From positions 1 through 46,063 of the forward strand of contig CAMEEZ010000006.1 in NCBI GenBank assembly GCA_945915275.1: DNA of 46,063 nt, written 5' to 3'. The notes under the pieces are model-generated. The model was not told the origin of the DNA, did not search any database, and saw only the letters and a list, made by a program, of their open reading frames with translations. A program made the position numbers and the translations under genes. Shown here piece by piece: positions 1 through 9,549 of the stretch. The stretch is from an uncultured Mycoplasma sp. GTDB lineage: Bacteria > Bacillota_I > Bacilli_A > RF39 > UBA660. Every line of letters begins with the position of its first letter. The first letter of the stretch is position 1.

Positions 1-1495
1 TAGAAATATAATCTCCTTCATGGAATACTTTACCAGCCAATGTAAATTGTTTATTAGCTTCATCCATTTGAATATCACCACATCCAGAAACACAACAAGT
101 TCCCATACCACGGGCAACAACAGCTGCATGAGAAGTCATTCCACCACGAACTGTTAAAATACCTTGTGATGCTTTCATTCCAGTAATATCTTCTGGTGAT
201 GTTTCAAGTCTTACTAAAACTACTTTTTCTCCTTTTCCACCAATTCCTTGAATTTCAGCATCTTCAGCAGTAAACACAATTTTACCACAAGCTGCTCCAG
301 GTGATGCCCCTAACCCTTTACCAATTGGTGTAGCAGCCTTAATAGCTTTAGCATCAAATTGAGGATGTAATAATGTATCTAAATTTCTTGGATCAATCAT
401 TTCAACAGCTTCTTCTTCAGTACGCATTCCTTCATCAACTAAATCACAAGCTATTTTCAAAGCAGCTTTAGCTGTTCTTTTACCATTTCTTGTTTGTAGC
501 ATATATAATTTACCATGTTCAACAGTAAATTCCATATCTTGCATATCTCTATAGTGAGCTTCAAGTGTTGCACAAACTTCTTTAAATTGAGCAAATGCTT
601 CTGGGAATTTTTCTTCCATTTCATTAATATGCATTGGTGTACGAACTCCAGCAACAACATCTTCTCCTTGAGCATTTGTTAAAAATTCTCCAAATAATCC
701 TTTTTCTCCAGTTGCTGGGTCACGAGTAAAAGCAACACCTGTTCCGCAATCATCACCCATATTACCAAATGCCATTGATTGAACATTTACAGCAGTTCCC
801 CAAGAATAAGGAATATCATTATCTCTTCTATAAACATTTGCTCTTGGATTATCCCAAGATCTAAATACTGCTTTGATTGCCCCCATTAATTGTTCTTTAG
901 GGTCATCTGGAAAATCAGTACCAATTTTAGATTTGTATTCTGCTTTAAATTGGTTAGCTAATTCCTTTAAATCTTCAGCAGTTAATTCAACATCTTGCTT
1001 AACTCCTTTTTTTTCTTTCATTTTATCAATTAATTCTTCAAAATATTTTTTTCCAACTTCCATAACTACGTCAGAATACATTTGAATAAATCTTCTATAG
1101 CAATCCCATGCCCATCTAGGATTATTAGATTTTTCAGCTAAAGTATTAACCACTTCTTCGTTTAATCCTAAATTTAGAATTGTATCCATCATTCCAGGCA
1201 TTGAAGCTCTAGCTCCACTTCTTACAGAAACTAATAATGGATTTTCTTTATCTCCAAATTTTTTCCCTGTCATTTCTTCCATCTTAACAATATACTCATT
1301 AATTTGAGTTTGAATTTCTTCATTAATTTCTCTACCATCTTCATAGTATTGAGTACATGCTTCAGTAGTTATTGTAAATCCTTGAGGTACTGGTAAACCA
1401 ATATTAGTCATTTCTGCTAAGTTAGCACCTTTACCACCAAGAAGATTTCTCATGTCTGCATTTCCTTCTTTAAATGCATAAACAAATTTCGTCAT
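1..1495 (-). CDS. ppdK: pyruvate, phosphate dikinase (PPDK), N-terminal part, truncated by the left window edge
   Basis: Reverse-strand translation from ATG at 1495 reads MTKFVYAFKEGNADMRNLLGGKGANLAEMTNIGLPVPQGFTITTEAC... and later GGMTSHAAVVARGMGTCCVSGCG (phosphohistidine domain). SD-like GGAGG lies upstream. Not in the supplied ORF track, apparently because it has no stop inside the window. Confidence 0.95.
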   Translation of the reverse strand, partial: MTKFVYAFKEGNADMRNLLGGKGANLAEMTNIGLPVPQGFTITTEACTQYYEDGREINEEIQTQINEYIVKMEEMTGKKFGDKENPLLVSVRSGARASMPGMMDTILNLGLNEEVVNTLAEKSNNPRWAWDCYRRFIQMYSDVVMEVGKKYFEELIDKMKEKKGVKQDVELTAEDLKELANQFKAEYKSKIGTDFPDDPKEQLMGAIKAVFRSWDNPRANVYRRDNDIPYSWGTAVNVQSMAFGNMGDDCGTGVAFTRDPATGEKGLFGEFLTNAQGEDVVAGVRTPMHINEMEEKFPEAFAQFKEVCATLEAHYRDMQDMEFTVEHGKLYMLQTRNGKRTAKAALKIACDLVDEGMRTEEEAVEMIDPRNLDTLLHPQFDAKAIKAATPIGKGLGASPGAACGKIVFTAEDAEIQGIGGKGEKVVLVRLETSPEDITGMKASQGILTVRGGMTSHAAVVARGMGTCCVSGCGDIQMDEANKQFTLAGKVFHEGDYIS

Positions 1496-1585
1496 CTATT
1501 TCCTCCTTATTTTTCTAAACAAATTTATTATATCAGATTTCAACACTTCAAACAACGGAAAATTAAAGAACTTTTATAGCATTTA

Positions 1586-2476
1586 CTATTTTTTCCCGTG
1601 GGGATGTGTATTTAAATATACATTTCTTAATCTTTCATTTGTAATGTGAGTATAAATTTGGGTTGTACTCAAACTTTCATGTCCTAATAATTCTTGAACT
1701 GATTTTATATCAGCCCCATGATTTAATAAATGAGTAGCAAAAGTATGTCTAATTGTATGAGGGGTTACTTTATGCTTTAACGCAATCTTTGCCGTACTTT
1801 TTTCAATTAGTTTTTGAACACTTCTTACACTTAATCTATTACCAAATTTGTTTAAAATTAAATAGTCAGAATTTTTAGTATCTAAATAAACATTTCTGCT
1901 TTCATTAAGATATTTTTCTAACAAAGATTTTGTATAGTCTCCATATAAAACAATTCTTTCTTTACTCCCTTTTCCCATAATTAAAATAGATTTATCATAA
2001 TAATTTATATCTTTAAGTTTAATATTAACAAGTTCGCTTACTCGAACTCCTGTAGCATATAAAAGTTCTAAAATCAACCTATTTCTTATTCCATCATAAG
2101 TATTTAAATCATAAATATCTAGTAAATCTTCTATTTCTATTTCACTTAAAAAATTAGGAAGTTTTTTTTCTTTCTTAGGATTACTTATCAAAATAAAATT
2201 ATTATTTTCAACTACACCCTCATTAACCAAAAATTTATAAAAGCTTCTTAACGACGATAGATTTTTAGAAATTGAAGTGTTTTTTAATTTTTGTCCATCT
2301 AAATATTTTAAGTATTCTCTTATCTCATTTCTTGTAAAATTTTTATAATCTAATTTATTTTCTTTTACGAATGCTTCAAATTTATTTATTTCCATTAAAT
2401 AACTATTAACAGTATTTTCAGAATAATTAAGTTCATTTTGTAAATATTCAATAAATTTTAATTTTTCCTTTTCCAT
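1586..2476 (-). CDS. tyrosine recombinase XerC/XerD family
   Basis: 296 aa; C-terminal catalytic motifs HTIRHTFATHLLNHGADIKSVQELLGHESLSTTQIYTH; N-terminal SAM-like core-binding domain. Confidence 0.93.
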   Translation of the reverse strand: MEKEKLKFIEYLQNELNYSENTVNSYLMEINKFEAFVKENKLDYKNFTRNEIREYLKYLDGQKLKNTSISKNLSSLRSFYKFLVNEGVVENNNFILISNPKKEKKLPNFLSEIEIEDLLDIYDLNTYDGIRNRLILELLYATGVRVSELVNIKLKDINYYDKSILIMGKGSKERIVLYGDYTKSLLEKYLNESRNVYLDTKNSDYLILNKFGNRLSVRSVQKLIEKSTAKIALKHKVTPHTIRHTFATHLLNHGADIKSVQELLGHESLSTTQIYTHITNERLRNVYLNTHPHGKK

Positions 2477-2521
2477 ATATCATCACAATTTAAATTATAA
2501 CAAAAAAACTAGAAAAGTTCA

Positions 2522-3019
2522 TTATCCTCTTCTAGTATTAACTTCTTCATTAATTTGGCTAATATATGTCTCATATATTTTTTTTATTTCATTTAAATCT
2601 AAAATAAATCTTCTAATTTGTTGATTTGTATAATGATTATCATCTTCTAAATCTTTTTTTTGCGCCCAATTTTTCGCATTTAAAATTGCATCTTTAGTTT
2701 CTTCTACCTCTTCTTTTTTTTCGTTAATTATATTGTTAAAATAATTCATAAAATATAAAGTAATATCAATTGGATTCAAAACTTCTGAATTATATAATTG
2801 AGTTAATATTTCTTCGCTATCCCAAGAAAAAACATCACCACTTATATTGAGATAATTAATAATATAATTTCGAAAATCAAAAGAAGATACCTTATATAAA
2901 CTTACATATTTATCTAAAAGAACATTTAAATCTAAAGAATATAAATCACAATCATCACTTTGATTAATTATTTTATAATAACTAATTATTTTATTTCTTA
3001 ATAAATCTTTTAACATCAT
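2522..3019 (-). CDS. hypothetical protein (165 aa)
   Basis: Intact ORF; start overlaps the stop of the upstream ORF (3016-3019). Confidence 0.7.
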   Translation of the reverse strand: MMLKDLLRNKIISYYKIINQSDDCDLYSLDLNVLLDKYVSLYKVSSFDFRNYIINYLNISGDVFSWDSEEILTQLYNSEVLNPIDITLYFMNYFNNIINEKKEEVEETKDAILNAKNWAQKKDLEDDNHYTNQQIRRFILDLNEIKKIYETYISQINEEVNTRRG

Positions 3020-3606
3020 TTAACCTCATCATTATTTTTTCTTTGTAAAATCTGATTATTCTCTTTAGCTTTGTTCATTTCGTAAAAGTAAAATACCAAC
3101 TCTCTTTGGCCTTCATACGATAAATTATTAAACAAATATTCTAAATATGAAGAATTTCTAGTATTAATAGCAAGCCCAAAATTTTTTAATAAATCTTGAA
3201 TTCCTTCTTCACTAATATAATTTAACATATATTTTTTCATAACACTTTGAATTTTATTTTTTAATTTATTCGCTAATTCTTTATTATCAAATGAATCATG
3301 AAATATATTTGATATATCAAGGTAAGTAATATTTTGATTAGTTATAATAGGTAAAGAATGATTTTTATAAACAACAACTAAAGGAACATCATAATGATCT
3401 AAAATTACAGTATTAGAGTTTTTTATTGCTTCTTTAATTTCTTCTTCACTGAATTTTGAGGTAAATGCATCAATACTTTTTAATGTACCATCTAAATAAT
3501 ATCCTTTAAATATTTCTAAATTACATAAATCGATAGGTTTATAACTATTTGGTCTTTCTTCAAAAGCTATATATGGCACTAAATTAATTTTTTTGTTACT
3601 GCTCAT
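3016..3606 (-). CDS. hypothetical protein (196 aa)
   Basis: Intact ORF with SD-like AGGAGG upstream (minus strand AAAAGGAGGTTTTTATG). Confidence 0.75.
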   Translation of the reverse strand: MSSNKKINLVPYIAFEERPNSYKPIDLCNLEIFKGYYLDGTLKSIDAFTSKFSEEEIKEAIKNSNTVILDHYDVPLVVVYKNHSLPIITNQNITYLDISNIFHDSFDNKELANKLKNKIQSVMKKYMLNYISEEGIQDLLKNFGLAINTRNSSYLEYLFNNLSYEGQRELVFYFYEMNKAKENNQILQRKNNDEVK

Positions 3607-3663
3607 AAAAACCTCCTTTTAAGGAAAAGTATTATAACATAATTATTAATTTAATGTCAAATT

Positions 3664-5031
3664 TTAAAATTCTATTCTCTCTTGAATATAATTTACAACT
3701 TCATCTATTGGTATTTTTATTTGTTCCATACTATCTCTATGCCTAATAGTTACAATATCTTTATTTAGTGTTTCATCATCAATCGTAATACAAAATGGTG
3801 TTCCAACTGCATCACATCTACGATATCTTTTTCCAATACTTCCTGTTTCATCAAAACTACAATTAAATTTTTGACATAATTTTGAATATACTTCCATAGC
3901 TTTCTCACTATGAAATTTTTTTACTAATGGTAATATTGTTGCTTTTATCGGAGCTAAATATGGATTGATTTTTAAAACTAATCTTTCATCATTTTCATTT
4001 ATTTTTTCTAATGTATAAGAATTAAATAATATAGCAAGAACAGTTCTTCCTACACCATATGTAGACTCAATTATATAAGGTATATATTTTTCATTTGTCT
4101 CAGGATCGAGATATTCCATACTTTTACCACTATATTCTTGATGACGAGATAAATCATAATCAGTACGATTGTGAGTCCCATTAATTTCTCCCCATCCAAA
4201 TGGAAATAAGTATTCTATATCACATGCTGCCTTTGCATAAAAAGCAAGTTTTTCATGATCATGGAATCTAAGTTTTTCTTCCGGCAAGCCTAAGTCAACA
4301 AAAAATTGTTTACCATAATTTTTAAAATATTCATATAATTCTTCATCATTTCCTTTTTTACAAAAAGTTTGATATTCCATTTGCTCAAATTCAATCGTTC
4401 TAAAAATAAAGTTGCCGGGAGTAATTTCATTTCTGAAAGCTTTTCCTATTTGACCAATTGAAAAAGGTATTTTTGCTCTCATGCTTCTCTGAACATTTAA
4501 AAAGTTAACATATTCTCCCTGAGCATTTTCTGGTCTCAAATATACTATATTTTTATTATCTTCAGTTACTCCTCTATGAGTTTCAAACATAAGTTTAAAT
4601 TGCCTTATATCCGTAAAATTTGTTTTACCACATTTTGGACAAGGAACTTTATGTTCATTAATATAACTAATCATTTCCTCATTAGACATTTTATCTCCAA
4701 TACTACTATTAGAAAAATCATTAATTAAATTATCTGCTCTATGCCTTGTTTTACATTCACGACAATCAGTTAATGGATCAGAAAATGATTGAACATGTCC
4801 GGAAGCTTCCCAAACACGTGGATGCATTAAAATATCTGCATCTATTTCATATGCATTTATTCTTTCCTGAATAAATCTTTTCCTCCAAGCATCTTTAATA
4901 TTATTTTTTAATTTAACTCCTAAAGGACCGTAATCCCATGTATTTGCAAGGCCATCATATATTTCACTTCCTTGGAAAATGAAACCATATTGCTTGCAAT
5001 AACTTACTAATTCATCCATCGTTAATTTCAT
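3664..5031 (-). CDS. glyS: glycyl-tRNA synthetase, single-chain (class II, homodimeric type)
   Basis: MKLTMDELVSYCKQYGFIFQGSEIYDGLANTWDYGPLGVKLKNNIKDAWRKRF... with class II motifs (FRNEITPGNFIFRTIEFEQMEYQ). Start placed at ATG 5031 after AGGAGG; the ORF-track start at 5118 lies inside the T-box leader. Confidence 0.95.
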   Translation of the reverse strand: MKLTMDELVSYCKQYGFIFQGSEIYDGLANTWDYGPLGVKLKNNIKDAWRKRFIQERINAYEIDADILMHPRVWEASGHVQSFSDPLTDCRECKTRHRADNLINDFSNSSIGDKMSNEEMISYINEHKVPCPKCGKTNFTDIRQFKLMFETHRGVTEDNKNIVYLRPENAQGEYVNFLNVQRSMRAKIPFSIGQIGKAFRNEITPGNFIFRTIEFEQMEYQTFCKKGNDEELYEYFKNYGKQFFVDLGLPEEKLRFHDHEKLAFYAKAACDIEYLFPFGWGEINGTHNRTDYDLSRHQEYSGKSMEYLDPETNEKYIPYIIESTYGVGRTVLAILFNSYTLEKINENDERLVLKINPYLAPIKATILPLVKKFHSEKAMEVYSKLCQKFNCSFDETGSIGKRYRRCDAVGTPFCITIDDETLNKDIVTIRHRDSMEQIKIPIDEVVNYIQERIEF

Positions 5032-5165
5032 AAATATCCTCCTAAATAAAAAAATCCTAGAAATATAAGGGTGAGTCTTAACCCACGGTTCCACCTTATT
5101 TATTCCTAAGAATCTCATTTCTTATATAGCTCTAGGTTTTCCACACCTGTCATCACTTATATGAC
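5032..5165 (-). promoter_or_regulatory. T-box leader (glycine) with terminator/antiterminator, upstream of glyS
   Basis: Minus strand contains the T-box core AAGGTGGAACCGTGGG, then a pairing 3' arm CACCCTTATATTTCTAGGA and TTTTTTT (terminator), then AGGAGG-ATG. Confidence 0.88.
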
Positions 5166-5168
5166 TTT

Positions 5169-5196
5169 ATTATAACAAATTTTTTTTAATTTTCAA
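5169..5196 (-). promoter_or_regulatory. putative SigA promoter of the T-box/glyS transcript
   Basis: Minus strand TTGAAA (5196-5191), 16 nt spacer, TATAAT (5174-5169). Confidence 0.55.
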
Positions 5197-5926
5197 TAAA
5201 CTTTTTTAAAAAATCTTTGCTTTTTAAATAAAGACCTGTATATCTATCATAATATTTATCAATAAAAGTATTTATTTCATTTTTAATTTTATCACTTATT
5301 TTTATATTTGAAATACTTTTAATATCTACACAATAATACATACGTAAAAGTTTTAAAGTTTTACTCTCTACTATTCTTTCATTAGAATAACAATCTTTAC
5401 AAATAAATCCCCCGGCATCTCCATCGATTGTTACAATATTTTTGGCATTTCCACATATTGCACATCCATCCAAAGATATCCCAACACCTAAAAATGGCAA
5501 ATATCTAAGTTCAATAATATTTGTTAAAATTAAAGGATCAAATCCATCATTTATTTTTTTTATTGTAGCTATAAAATCATCATATATATTAATATAATCA
5601 TTTTGCTTCAATACTTGTAAAGTTAAATCACTTAAATACGAAATAAAACTTATTCGCGTAATATCATTTCTTATATTACTAAAAAAATCTTTTACATCAA
5701 CTGAAATTAAATTTGACAACTTATTTTCTTTATAATATAAATCAAAAATACCATATGTAAATTTAAGTGTAGTTGCTCTTAACTTACTTTTTGGACTCTT
5801 AGCTCCTTTACACATAACACTAATTAAACCATATTCTTTTGTTAACAATTGAATTATCTTAGAAGTATCACCATATACTGATTCCTTTAAAATAATTCCC
5901 TCAACTTTTTGAATCAAGAAAATCAC
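5186..5926 (-). CDS. recO: DNA repair protein RecO
   Basis: QKVEGIILKESVYGDTSKIIQLLTKEYGLISVMCKGAKSPKSKL...; Cys motif CAICGNAKN...CKDC. The track start at 5926 is a GTG; a TTG start at about 5917 is an alternative. Confidence 0.93.
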   Translation of the reverse strand: MIFLIQKVEGIILKESVYGDTSKIIQLLTKEYGLISVMCKGAKSPKSKLRATTLKFTYGIFDLYYKENKLSNLISVDVKDFFSNIRNDITRISFISYLSDLTLQVLKQNDYINIYDDFIATIKKINDGFDPLILTNIIELRYLPFLGVGISLDGCAICGNAKNIVTIDGDAGGFICKDCYSNERIVESKTLKLLRMYYCVDIKSISNIKISDKIKNEINTFIDKYYDRYTGLYLKSKDFLKKFIEN

Positions 5927-5929
5927 TTC

Positions 5930-6010
5930 TTATCTTGCTTTTTTATATTCTAAATAATATTCTATTTTACCAGTTTTTTTAAACATTTCCCAGGCTTCTT
6001 TTTTTGTCAT
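5930..6010 (-). CDS. yqzL: YqzL-like micro-protein (26 aa)
   Basis: Reverse-strand ATG..TAA reads MTKKEAWEMFKKTGKIEYYLEYKKAR*; lies between era and recO as yqzL does in Bacillus subtilis. Too short for the supplied ORF track. Confidence 0.7.
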   Translation of the reverse strand: MTKKEAWEMFKKTGKIEYYLEYKKAR

Positions 6011-6059
6011 ATTACTCACCTCTATTATATATATGAGTAATATAAGCCTTTTTTATTCA

Positions 6060-6947
6060 TTAAAGTTTAAAATCCATGAAACCTAAATCGCTTAAATATT
6101 TTTCTTTATCTTTCCAATTTTTTATAGTCTTTACAAAAAGTTCTAAATAAACTTTTTTACCAACTAATTCTTCAATTTCTTCGCGAGCTAAAGATCCAAT
6201 TTCTTTTAATCGTGTGCCATTCTTCCCAATAACAATTTTCTTAATAGAATCTCTATCAACTACTATGTCTACCATAATATTAACAATATTTTTCTTTTCT
6301 TCATATTTAATACAATGGCATGTCAAAGAATGAGGAACTTCTTCAGCAGTTACATTTAATAATTTTTCTCTAACAATCTCTCCAATCATAAAGTTAATAC
6401 TACTACTAGTAATTATCTCTTCATCAAAATATACTATGTCATCAGTTAAGTATTTTTTAATAACATCTATTAATCTTGCTATATTATCTTTTTTTAATGC
6501 TGATATAGGTACAATTTCAGAAAAAGGAAATAAATCCTTATATTCTTCAATTGTCATTAAAATTTGTTCATCTGTTATTCTATCAATCTTATTAATAACT
6601 AATATTACTGGGGCTTCGGTTTTTTCTAGATTTTCCATTATCCATCTATCACCTTTACCAATACCATCCTTAGCATCAATTACAAACAAAACAACATCTA
6701 CATCTTTCATATATGTATATGATTGTTTATTCAAAATCCTGCCTAATCTATTAACAGGTTTATGTATTCCTGGAGTATCAACGAAAACTATTTGATAATT
6801 TGGTTCGTTATATATTCCTTGTATTACATTTCTAGTAGTTTGGGCTTTATCAGATGTTATAGCTATTTTTTGATTAACTAATGTATTTAATAAAGTGGAC
6901 TTCCCGACATTTGGACGCCCTATAATACTTACAAAACCACTTTTCAT
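6060..6947 (-). CDS. era: GTPase Era
   Basis: GRPNVGKSTLLN, DTPGIH, NKID; C-terminal KH domain IVIGKNGTRLKEIG. Confidence 0.97.
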   Translation of the reverse strand: MKSGFVSIIGRPNVGKSTLLNTLVNQKIAITSDKAQTTRNVIQGIYNEPNYQIVFVDTPGIHKPVNRLGRILNKQSYTYMKDVDVVLFVIDAKDGIGKGDRWIMENLEKTEAPVILVINKIDRITDEQILMTIEEYKDLFPFSEIVPISALKKDNIARLIDVIKKYLTDDIVYFDEEIITSSSINFMIGEIVREKLLNVTAEEVPHSLTCHCIKYEEKKNIVNIMVDIVVDRDSIKKIVIGKNGTRLKEIGSLAREEIEELVGKKVYLELFVKTIKNWKDKEKYLSDLGFMDFKL

Positions 6948-6977
6948 ATTAATCCCACCTAAAATATTCTTTATATT

Positions 6978-7376
6978 TTATATAAATAGCGCCACTATTT
7001 TAGGTCCAAAAATAATTAATGCTGTTATAATGCTTAAAATAGAACATACAAAAGTAGCAGCACTTCCACAATCTTTTGCAATTTTGGCTAAAGGATGAAT
7101 TTCCAAAGTAACTAAATCAACAGTTGCTTCAATTGCCGTATTAATAAGTTCCATAGCCAATGTAACCGATAAAGAAATAATAATAATTGCCCATTGATTA
7201 AAACTTATCTTTAAAACAAAGCCAAATAATAAACAAAAGAATGTGCAAACTCCGTGAATCCACAAACTTTGTTCGTTTTTATAAGCATAAATAAGCCCAT
7301 CTACAGAATTTTTAAAACTCATTAAAAATCTTTTAAAACCTTTTTTCTTTAATTCATCTCTTGATATCTTCGCCAT
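6978..7376 (-). CDS. dgkA: diacylglycerol/undecaprenol kinase family protein
   Basis: FKNSVDGLIYAYKNEQSLWIH...MELINTAIEATVDLVTLEIHPLAKIAKDCGSAATF. Confidence 0.93.
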   Translation of the reverse strand: MAKISRDELKKKGFKRFLMSFKNSVDGLIYAYKNEQSLWIHGVCTFFCLLFGFVLKISFNQWAIIIISLSVTLAMELINTAIEATVDLVTLEIHPLAKIAKDCGSAATFVCSILSIITALIIFGPKIVALFI

Positions 7377-7797
7377 TTAAAATCAACTCCTGTAATGCAA
7401 ACATTTCTTTTTCTTCGCCTTTTGTCTGATGATCATATCCTAATAAATGTAATAACCCATGTACGGTTAAAAAAGATAATTCTCGTTTTTCAGAATGACC
7501 ATAATCTCTAGCTTGATCTAACATTCTAGGAATACATATATATATATCTCCTAAAACTCTGAAATCATTATACACTAATTTAGCGTTATCTTCAAATGCA
7601 AATGAAATAACATCAGTAATTTTATCTATATTTCGATATTTCTTATTTATTTTCCTTATCTCTTTTTCATCTACAAAAATAATTGAAAAAATAGCATTAT
7701 TAACATTTTCATGTTTTAGAGTACTTTTAATAACTCCGTCTAGAAAAGAATAATCTTCTTTATAATTATAATTGTTATTTATTTCATAATCTATCAT
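7354..7797 (-). CDS. ybeY: endoribonuclease YbeY
   Basis: TDVISFAFED...HGLLHLLGYDH zinc-binding motif; overlaps the dgkA start. Confidence 0.95.
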   Translation of the reverse strand: MIDYEINNNYNYKEDYSFLDGVIKSTLKHENVNNAIFSIIFVDEKEIRKINKKYRNIDKITDVISFAFEDNAKLVYNDFRVLGDIYICIPRMLDQARDYGHSEKRELSFLTVHGLLHLLGYDHQTKGEEKEMFALQELILNGEDIKR

Positions 7798-7798
7798 A

Positions 7799-8413
7799 TC
7801 AAATTCCCCAACCTATATACTTGTAATAATAAAATGCAAATAATAATATAAATAAAATACATAATATATTATAAAAGAAATCTCTTTGCAAAAATTTAGG
7901 GACATGATTTTTAATTGCTGTTAGCCCAATATATATTAAATAACCTAATAAACCACCTATTACATTCAAAATAATATCGTCAACATCAAACGATCTTCCG
8001 ATTTTTAACTGAACAAATTCTACACTTGTACTAACAATTAAAGTAACTAAAAACAATGGTGTTATTTTTTTTGCTTTTATATAATATGAAATAAAATATC
8101 CAAATGGAATAAATAATATAATATTACCCAAAACATTATAAATAAATAAATTACTGCCAAAATCATATCTTAATATCTCTGTAAATGGTATATAATTAAT
8201 TCCGCTATTCTGATTTATTTCTGTACTAGTAAGCAACTGAAATAATAAAAGTATATACACTAAAAATACGAGACTTAAAAATTCCTTATAAAAGCAAAAT
8301 TTTTCCTTATGATTTACTATATATGCTACTCTAACGGTTATCAAAACAACTAAAAACACAGTTAACATAGGCCAAATCTTACTAAAAGTTTTTAAAGCAA
8401 CTTGCCAAATCAT
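7799..8413 (-). CDS. VanZ family membrane protein
   Basis: Hydrophobic protein with NVLGNIILFIPFGYFISY and VEFVQLKIGRSFDVDDIILNVIGGLLGYLI, typical of VanZ-like proteins. Confidence 0.85.
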   Translation of the reverse strand: MIWQVALKTFSKIWPMLTVFLVVLITVRVAYIVNHKEKFCFYKEFLSLVFLVYILLLFQLLTSTEINQNSGINYIPFTEILRYDFGSNLFIYNVLGNIILFIPFGYFISYYIKAKKITPLFLVTLIVSTSVEFVQLKIGRSFDVDDIILNVIGGLLGYLIYIGLTAIKNHVPKFLQRDFFYNILCILFILLFAFYYYKYIGWGI

Positions 8414-8424
8414 TTTTTCAACTC

Positions 8425-9549
8425 CTAATTTATCTTTTGAATCGTTCCTATATCTTCTTTCACAGATACAAACAACTCTAAATATATTTTACTATCATTT
8501 ATACTTTTTTTCAAAACTTTTTGTGATATTATTTTTGTTTCTTTATCTAGTGAAATATTTAGCTTGGTTAATGCTGTATTTATTGCTTCTTTCATTATTT
8601 CTTTTTCTGTATATTTTATTTTTTTTCTTTTTATTTCTTCCTCTTTTTGTAAAAATATATTATAACCTAAAAGGCTAAACATTTTTTTATTAGATATTTT
8701 TTTATCTTTTAATCTGCTTTTTAAAATTACTATTTCTTTGTTATCATGTTCAACCATAAAATTAATTCTATTTTTGCCTGTTTTTTCTATTTTTTCATAA
8801 TATAATGGCATTTCAACATTTACATCATACCAAACTTCTGCATAAATTTTACCCCTAGCACAGACATTATTAACAACCTCTTCGTTCAATAATATATCTC
8901 CCGAAACTAAAATATCATTTTTTCTAACATAGGATCCTCTACTTACCCTTGCAACACCTTTTTCTACTTGAAGATCTAAAATATGTCCATCCTTTTTAGC
9001 AATAATATTACAATAATTATCTTCAGTTCTTTTATTAAGAATTATTCTTTCTTCCACTCTTACTATATATTTCATCCCTTTATTTTCTATCTCCAACCAT
9101 TCAATCCTATCTTTATTATTTTCTAAAATTTTCCCCTTAATTTTAGCAATTTCTTTAAAATCTTTTTTTATGGTTAATCTTTTTATTCCATATTTCTCTA
9201 ATTCATCTTTTAATAGTTCTCTTATCTGTTCTTTAGAATGTATTATTTCAACATCAACAATTACTTTACTAAAAAAAATAATCATAAAAATACCCAAAAT
9301 ACTTATAATAATAAACATTCTTTTCTTATAAATATTTTCTCTTAATCTTTTAATGCCTGTCACTTCATAAATTTTAAATTTATAAAAACAATATTTTTTT
9401 AATTTATAATAATCTTTTTCCTTTATTAAATATACATTTTTATCATTTACTTTTTTTGAACGAATAATTTCAATATTTAATTCATAAAACTTTTTTATTA
9501 TTTTACTATCATTTATATCTTTGGTATAAATCCAAAACATATTATCCAT
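8425..9549 (-). CDS. yqfD: YqfD-family sporulation protein
   Basis: 374 aa, one N-terminal TM segment, YqfD-like architecture; directly follows a YabP/YqfC-like ORF as in B. subtilis. Confidence 0.78.
   Translation of the reverse strand: MDNMFWIYTKDINDSKIIKKFYELNIEIIRSKKVNDKNVYLIKEKDYYKLKKYCFYKFKIYEVTGIKRLRENIYKKRMFIIISILGIFMIIFFSKVIVDVEIIHSKEQIRELLKDELEKYGIKRLTIKKDFKEIAKIKGKILENNKDRIEWLEIENKGMKYIVRVEERIILNKRTEDNYCNIIAKKDGHILDLQVEKGVARVSRGSYVRKNDILVSGDILLNEEVVNNVCARGKIYAEVWYDVNVEMPLYYEKIEKTGKNRINFMVEHDNKEIVILKSRLKDKKISNKKMFSLLGYNIFLQKEEEIKRKKIKYTEKEIMKEAINTALTKLNISLDKETKIISQKVLKKSINDSKIYLELFVSVKEDIGTIQKIN

Noticed and set aside
457-1085. ORF-track entries 457..675 (-) and 873..1085 (+)
   Set aside because: Both lie inside the PPDK coding region in other frames; the PPDK frame is open and conserved.
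2522-3606. ScpA/ScpB identity for the coupled pair next to the xer gene
   Set aside because: Firmicutes xerD can neighbour scpAB, but neither sequence shows kleisin or ScpB winged-helix motifs.
6436-7098. Plus-strand ORFs 6436..6795 and 6895..7098
   Set aside because: Antisense shadows of era and dgkA; no recognisable motifs.
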